Assembly (NCBI RefSeq): GCF_030848805.1
Contig: NC_092368.1
Coordinates: 5,490,441-5,554,440, forward strand
DNA: 64,000 bases
Reading direction: 5' to 3'
Source: Temnothorax longispinosus
Taxonomy: Eukaryota > Arthropoda > Insecta > Hymenoptera > Formicidae
The notes beneath the pieces are model-generated. The model ran no database searches and had not been told where the DNA came from. It saw only the letters and a list, made by a program, of their open reading frames with translations. The first letter of the stretch is position 1. Each line of letters opens with the position of its first letter. Both the position numbers and the translations under genes were made by a program. Of the stretch, positions 57,550-64,000 are shown piece after piece.

Positions 57550-60338
57550 TAAGTATGACGGAAATGCAAAGTGCCGACAAACGACAAGCAGAGCGGGGGC
57601 CTCTCGAAATAATGGCGACCGGCTCGACCGGTTGTGTCGAGCATTCTCATGCACGCCGTCGATGATTTCCGGTGCTCATACCACGGGGACAGGTTGAGCC
57701 GATTCGATTACTATGTCATTCGTGCGGTAAATGCCCGCGGTTGGCGCGTTTGTCATTTCGATCCGCCGTTCTCACTGCCAATCGCACAACAAATCTTTTA
57801 TAACACAACAAGAGGAATACCACGATATTATTCATTAATAAATTTTAGTTTAGAAAATTGATGCCGACACTTGTAAAAGAAAAGGATATAAAAATTTCTA
57901 GCTTTTTACATGTAAATTGGATTTCCTCAGTATTTGTATTATTGAATTTTTGAAAAATTCCTAATTTATTATTTTTCTGGAATCATAACTGTACGCCATT
58001 AAAATGAACAAATTTTTGTTTGACTTCAGACGTATTTTATTTTAATAAAATTTAAGGCACGTTCGTCAAAAACTTTAAAATATTAACGATTGAGATGATG
58101 CAACAAATTATGAACTGCCTCGGCATCCTTGTCAAGGAAAATTGATTCGAAATTCGTTTATTTCGAAACTATCGACCGTTGACATACGTACATACTCCTT
58201 AGTCCTTATTATGAACGTAACAAAACGCGCAACAAACGACGGAGGTTAGCAAGCACAAATTAAAATATATTCGTGAGAGTGGTCACACAAGGCGGTCACC
58301 GCAGGAGTAGCAATAGTGGTGGTCTGATAGGGGTTACCAGGGGTGTCGTGGAGCGGTATATCCGGACAGTCGAGGCCGGGTTTTACGAGGGTCAAGCATT
58401 TTCTAATTAAGCCGGGCCCGGCACGTAAAACGTTATGGCGCCGCTCGAGTGGTATACTCTTGGCATTTCCAGGGCTATACTTCGCCTCTCTCCCTTGTAG
58501 CATCGCGGCGGGGTTAATTCATTCAGGCTCTCTCGGTCCCAATAAACGTGCGATGGCGGTTCGCAGAAATATACGTACAGTCTTGTACAACGTGCAAGGC
58601 TGCCAAGGCTAGAGCCTTGTCGATGACACTCGACTCCTTATGAAATTAAATCGCCGACCGATTTATGTAATCTGTTTACATCAAGATCTTACATGTTTGC
58701 TTAATTATATCTTTAGAATTTTATTAACTTTGTTGTTAATCTGTTACAAATTATTAAAATGATAAAAATTAAAATAAACTTAATGAAAATGTGATTGTAG
58801 TTATTAAAAATATAATTACATACACAATATTGTTACATAAGAAAATTTTACAGAAAACTCAAATAAAAAAAGTACAAATTCAAAATCTACATTTATGTTA
58901 CTATTAATTATATCAAATAATAAATGTTATTTTAATATTAATTCCTTAAAATGAAACTAGCTGGTCGAAGCGTGCTGTACAAGCGGGCAATAACAATTTT
59001 ATGAAGCTCTCATAATGGCAATTAGTCCCTACATTTAAGATTAATTATACATTCAACACAAATGTCGTATCGCTCAAATTTCGGCATTATCTACCTGCGT
59101 AATCCGTTAAACGGTCCGTAAAAGATTTTTTTCGTATTTAACCGACTGGTAAACCGATGGCGTAATCTATTATCTATGCTGAACTATCACACACATCTAT
59201 TGTATTGAACGAGTCGGCGAGATAACTTGGGTGGGATCCAGCCCATGCACGCGGTGTAATCGAATTACATGTGACAGGTGCGAGTATATCGCTAGCGCCA
59301 ATGGCTGCGTCGGTTGAAATGATAATGAGCGATGGAAATGTAATGATACCCATACAGCGTGTTTTAGGGGTGACGATATTCAGCAGGAGAGTGGAAAACC
59401 GTACGCGAATACGAGAATCCGCGAATCCGCGTTAATTAGCGAGATTATACAAAAAACTGTAACGTGAATCCATGAAGTTCTGAAAAATTCAGGAAATTGA
59501 TAAGCATCGGTGTTTCGTCATCCTCAATGCGTTCGTAATAGTTTCATAAATCCTAACTAAGGGCAAAAGTGTATAAAGAATTTTAGATTAAGTTTGGCAC
59601 TTTCAAAAGTTACATAATTCAATATATTATGATTTTATTTGAAATGTATCATAGGTAACCGTTCTCAAACTTATCTCTTGATTTTTTACCGACTACTTAG
59701 GTTGACTATTTATTTTTTATATCTCAATTTTCTTATAAAATCTCTGCAAAATTTGTAAATTCGAACCCTCCGTGCTTCGTATAAAAGGTTACACGTGCGA
59801 GCCTTTTCCCGTGTTCGCTTTCTTGTTGGAGAATTTAATTTCGAGGCCTAGAACGTACCCCCTGTGTTTCTACTACCCTGTCGGAGAAGGAGAGGGGAAC
59901 GGCAAAATATGGCACGGAACGATACAAATATATAAAGCCGCCCGGCCGGGCTCGCAATTTTCCGCGAGATACCGGAGGGCGTACACCCTCCGCGTTTTAG
60001 AATCCGCGCCACGCCGCGCTTTGCGAACGACCGCCCGTAGATTTTTTAATATGACGCAGCATAGGTTCCTGATTGCCCGCCATAAACCTTTTATATACTC
60101 CTCTACATATTAAGAACGTACTTACCAGCCCGCTCGCCGTCCCCCGTGACGTGAGGGCCCCGTCACTGGTTTCCTAGTATTTTGCTCCCCTATTTTCCCT
60201 CTCGAGTTATTTTTCCATCGAAGAAAGCCGAAGTCTCTGGTTGGATCATCGATAAAAATCAAAATTTTCTTAGAACAAATTTTACGATGAACTTATAAAC
60301 ATATCGATATCAAGCTGTATAAGAAGCATACTTATATT
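57550..60338. other. Non-coding stretch
   Basis: AT-rich at 57850-58110, 58640-58950 and 59560-59760. The 113-codon plus frame at 59772-60113 and smaller ones carry no domain. On the minus strand GGCTG|GTAAGTACG (exon side ending at 60126) is a very good donor, but the sequence upstream of it lacks a pyrimidine-rich acceptor. Confidence 0.5.
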
Positions 60339-60387
60339 ACATATTTTATAGCACTATAACAATATTATAGTGCTATATAAAATGTGT
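60339..60387 (+). repeat. 49-nt hairpin with a 13-bp perfect stem
   Basis: 60347-60359 (TATAGCACTATAA) and 60365-60377 (TTATAGTGCTATA) are exact reverse complements around a 5-base loop (CAATA). With two single-base bulges and a wobble the stem continues to 60339/60387. It is shorter than a typical animal pre-miRNA and matches no microRNA I know. A MITE remnant or cruciform-forming palindrome is as likely. Confidence 0.85.
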
Positions 60388-63300
60388 TAATCTGATACAC
60401 ACACACATACGTCTAATTGTCAGTAATTTTTCAGATTACAATCGGTTGAAGATTGAAAGATGTTGATGAACGAAATTTCGGAAGTACAGAGATAGACAGC
60501 AAGCCTCTACTCAATTTGATTATTTTCAATTTTGTACAAGCATTTCGACTTTTCAATCCGCGAGGAGCGTACGTGAAAAAATAGGGAAGAATATAAGGAG
60601 AAAGACATGTGATTCTCCGATTTTAAAGTGTCTGTATATATCCGCGTGTGTGAAGCTCGTGAAAATCGGAGGGCTTTCTTGTGAGTGTCATAAGCGTCGA
60701 CATCGTGACTCGTTGATGTCGACGACGACGACGACGGGGAACTCGGCGACGTCGACCTGCTTCTTCTTCATGTACTCCGCAAAATTACACGGTAACTTTA
60801 CCAGCGCATTTTGACGTTACACGAGGCGAAACTCGCTCTCGCTCGTTCGCGTTACAGGCATACTTTACCACCGCAGTTTTTTTCCGCGGGCGAAAAGTTT
60901 TCCTACGTACTCTTCGGGGAGCATCTCCGAGGAGGGAGGGAAATCATAGCGCGCGTTGTTGGGAAATTATATGAAACGCCACCATTCGCATGAGGAGGCA
61001 TCGTCAGGAAAGTTCGGAGCTACATTTCCCTCGGAGAAGCGAAGCGAATTGCCACATTATTTCATACTGCAACAGCATATCGATTCCCTTTTTTTTATTG
61101 AGAGAAAGTTTCTAGTGCAGAAGTTTTAACGATATTCTTGCATTGACCAACCTTTAATTTGCTTTGTCGTGGGATTAAGAGAGGACTTAAATTTCAGAAT
61201 TTTACATTAATTTATTGAAGTTTCAATCATGATCTTTTCAGCATTGACAAAATGAATTTCACAGAGAAAGAGAGAAATATTTTCTGATATTAAAATAATA
61301 TATATATATATGATTTCTAAATGTGTATATGCATGTGTGATATATTTTCCAAACTATTATGATATTTAAAGATATATTGCGTATATGCGTGTATCCTTTA
61401 AAATGATACAACTGCAGATCATCGAAAAATTAATCGCGAGGCTACTTTTAGAGCGGAATTTAAATTGGTGACAGGCAGAGGAAATCGTCGCGTCTCACAT
61501 CTCTCGTCGAAAAGTTTATCGCCCCGAAGTGCATTAACTTTGTTCTCGTAAGCCCGATTACGCGCGAAGGCGCGTGTACATCGGTTTCGTCGGTGACGAG
61601 CGCCCGCGGGGTGGAAACAACTGCCGGATTTTCGTCAGGATCGTCTTCCTTTTTCCTCTCCTTTTCAACCTCTCTTGCCTTCGACCAGTTGCGGTCCCGA
61701 CTACCGACGGCAGCCGCGAAAGTTTTCGCCGTTGTTCCACACCTCGTCGGTCGTCGCGCCGCACCGGACGGTGTGGTGGAATTCGTTGCGAAAGTTACCC
61801 GGTGCAAATACCAATTCGCACTATTAATAATGCGCTCGTTGCGAGGAAACTACAAGCGCAAGTGACTGCATTTGTGCACGCTCGTGTCCATTATCCTTGT
61901 GTCGCGAATCTCCGTCAATGAACGCGCATTGAACCGCATTGTGAGGGATAAAGATTGCATTTGTCCAAATCCCACGAAATAGATTTAATGAATTTATTTT
62001 GATTTGTAGAAAGTCTATTGAAAAGAAAGTTTTTAGATACTAATTAACAATCCGTACGGTAAAGTACGAGAGTAAAGAAAATATTAGATATGATTCAAGT
62101 CCTTAGGACTTTTTGCGATAATGAGAAGAAAGAATAAAATCCCTGCGTGATTCTGAGAGCTTCGACCCGACGTGTGTACATTCCGGAGTTAATATCGCAA
62201 AAGACGGAAAGATCGCGTAATAAAGTGCAAGTCCGTGCCGGCTGTCCGAAGCGCCGTTGGCGAATTCATAATATCCCTCCCTTCCTCAGTGTAATGACAT
62301 TCCTGCGGCACGTGGCGACCCGGGGCACCCATGCCCACCTATAAACACACGTATAACCTGCCGCGAGATCTCTCTGGATAGTCACGTGGCTGGGATCTCA
62401 TCAAACTTTCATCCTTCGCGCGAGAAGACACAGCACGCCCTGCGGTGCACCGTTTCCTCCCTCTCTCCCTCTTCCCTTCTGTTTCATCCCCCCGTGTTGC
62501 ATCTCGCATTAATGCATCGCCACGGGACATCGCTGGCATATTGCTGTTACTCGTGCCGTTACACTCGGTCCACCGCCTGTCCCCCCTTTGCGTCTATCTC
62601 TCTTCGCAGCAGCGTCCACGTCCAGGGACATTAACTATCGAAAAGTAATTACGTGTGTAACACACATCTTTTTTCTACGTTAGATTAAGATTACGTTAGA
62701 TGGATTTTTTTACTAAACGAATTAAAGAATTAACAATCGTGACTAGAAGTTATTTGATATCTCTGTTGCATTTTCTTGTATCCCTGTTTTAAGATGAGAA
62801 TAGAGACGCCTATGCGATGTGTGCCCTTCCCTGTCGCGCGAGCGACATTAAACGGGGCCCATAAAGGCGGACGCGCGTCGCACAATACCGTGCTTTCGTC
62901 GTCGCGGGGGGCGGCCGGTTATTAAAATCGCGGCCAGGATTACGAGATCGGGGGCGACATTAAGGACATTAATCACGCGCGTGTAAACGGGGGCTCCTCT
63001 CGAGGACGCGTTCCCGCTCGAAATTGGGGCTTGGACGAGCAGTCTCGGCTAACTCGCGGCTAATTTCTTTCGATTAGGGTCGGTTATCAGCCTGGGGGGA
63101 TGAAAGGCAGCGCTTTTCGCGCATGCGGCTTAATGATCTCGGAGAAATTGCTATCTGTTTGTCAAATAATTAACATTGTAATTAACATTGTTCTTCTCTC
63201 TATACTGCATTCTTTACATTTTAATCATGCAACATTTTTAACTTAGGAAACCAGCGTTCTTCCATTTCGGCGTAAACGCAAAAAACTATTTACGCGATTC

Positions 63301-64000
63301 ATGAAGCGATTAATCTGGTATGAATAACGAATGGTGATTTAATGCAGCGCGGCGAAAAGCATCGGCACGAATTAATATTATCTAATAACAAAGTTCTTCC
63401 AGGCGCGGCGGAAGTCATTAAAGTTGCATTTTCATTAAGGAAACGTTACGGAATGTAACCGTGTTATGGAAAACCTATTTCCGTATCCATCTGACAATTT
63501 GCATAATTCCACGCTCGGCTCTCTGATTCACTCTCTAGATTGAAACTGCGTCGCACTTAAGGCAATAGAAATTGATGGTCGCTGGTATGAACGAACGCAA
63601 TTTGTATTGCCCGTTTTTCGTCCGCAATACCGACGAATACATTTTTCTTTGTAAAATCGTAATTAACGTTGCAATTACCCTTTGTTATTCCAATCATTTT
63701 TGTATTATTAGTAGGTAAGAGTTGCTACGAGTTGTTCATGCGTTCCATGTTGATGTCAAACGTGTAGCATTGCTCAAAAGAGTTGTTAATCATGTAAATT
63801 ATTTATGTAAAGTCACGCCAATTGCGTCACGCTAAAACGCGAACAGAACATTTCGAGGATGCGATTTGCTGCATAAAATTGCGGTACAGTCGAAAAGCAC
63901 ATAAATTTGTTGAGCTGACATGTTTAGCTTGTGTAACATTACAAAGATGCAAAATTTTATATCTTGCTATCTCGTTAATATATTAAATCGTTTTGTGCTA
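60388..64000. other. Non-coding stretch to the right edge
   Basis: (CA)n at 60394-60407, (AT)n at 61298-61311, a CGA repeat with GTCGAC inverted repeats at 60696-60738, and a perfect 12-bp tandem AATTAACATTGT x2 at about 63168-63191. CpG-rich at 61490-61800 and 62820-63130, AT-rich elsewhere. Open frames up to 115 codons at 61460-61921 overlap on both strands and show no domain. Confidence 0.5.
60696..60738 (+). repeat. GTCGACATC inverted repeat followed by (CGA)n
   Basis: GTCGACATC (60696-60704) and GATGTCGAC (60715-60723) are exact reverse complements with a 10-base loop. The right arm runs straight into a GAC repeat (about 60721-60736), and a further GTCGAC lies at about 60750. Confidence 0.85.

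Noticed and set aside
58053..58061. Match to the first nine bases of miR-124 (TAAGGCACG)
   Set aside because: The mature sequence does not continue and no complementary arm is visible.
1..64000. Search for bacterial-style features (operons, ribosome binding sites, CRISPR arrays, attachment sites)
   Set aside because: Nothing of the kind is present. Composition, microsatellites and splice-like signals indicate animal nuclear DNA.

Overview
This 64 kb window looks like animal nuclear DNA with no confidently recognisable gene. Every reading frame is closed at short intervals: the longest uninterrupted ATG-to-stop frame is 192 codons. None of the translations shows a protein family I can name, including transposase, reverse transcriptase, kinase, zinc finger or homeodomain. 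I saw no tRNA, rRNA, snRNA, known microRNA, CRISPR array, telomeric TTAGG array or intact transposon. Patches very rich in CpG alternate over a few hundred bases with AT-rich stretches, alongside (GA)n, (GT)n and CGA/CGG/GCC-type microsatellites and many short TAATTA-like runs. This fits an insect, and the lack of visible CpG depletion with a mosaic composition fits Hymenoptera, perhaps an ant. The taxon is an inference from composition only. The best overall reading is a large intergenic region or a piece of a very large intron.

Layout. Positions 1-7900 are mostly AT-rich. This part holds an 85-bp dispersed repeat present twice, a long (GA)n microsatellite, and the best gene-like signal of the window: three putative minus-strand exons (7899-7844, 6967-6892, 6545-6495) whose splice sites and codon phases agree, with a possible terminal exon at 5145-5071. 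From about 8460 to 9130 there is a strongly GC/CpG-rich block. Positions 9100-21700 are mixed, with isolated exon-like segments (12369-12410, 14475-14525), a very strong 3' splice-site-like sequence near 18741-18769 and a polypurine tract at 17993-18061. A second GC-rich block (about 21700-22990) contains a five-run G-quadruplex motif at 22697-22723. Positions 23000-43900 alternate AT-rich and CpG-rich segments and carry several perfect inverted repeats, trinucleotide tracts, an exact 23-bp GC-rich repeat pair (34147 and 36826) and a small cluster of repeated CTAAATG motifs around 39250-39390. Positions 43900-64000 contain a 25-30 bp AT-rich tandem repeat, a second (GA)n tract next to a TAAT-rich block, GCC/GTT trinucleotide repeats at 45992-46052, further exon-like segments (44125-44162, 49561-49595, 57472-57548) and a 49-nt hairpin at 60339-60387.

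The minus-strand exon chain would give a small basic protein of about 85 residues if the terminal exon is right, or the 5' end of a longer gene otherwise. It could also be a spliced non-coding RNA. Everything else is best treated as non-coding sequence with repeats and possible cis-regulatory content. A window of this size will contain many splice-like pairs by chance, so single exon-like segments are given low confidence.
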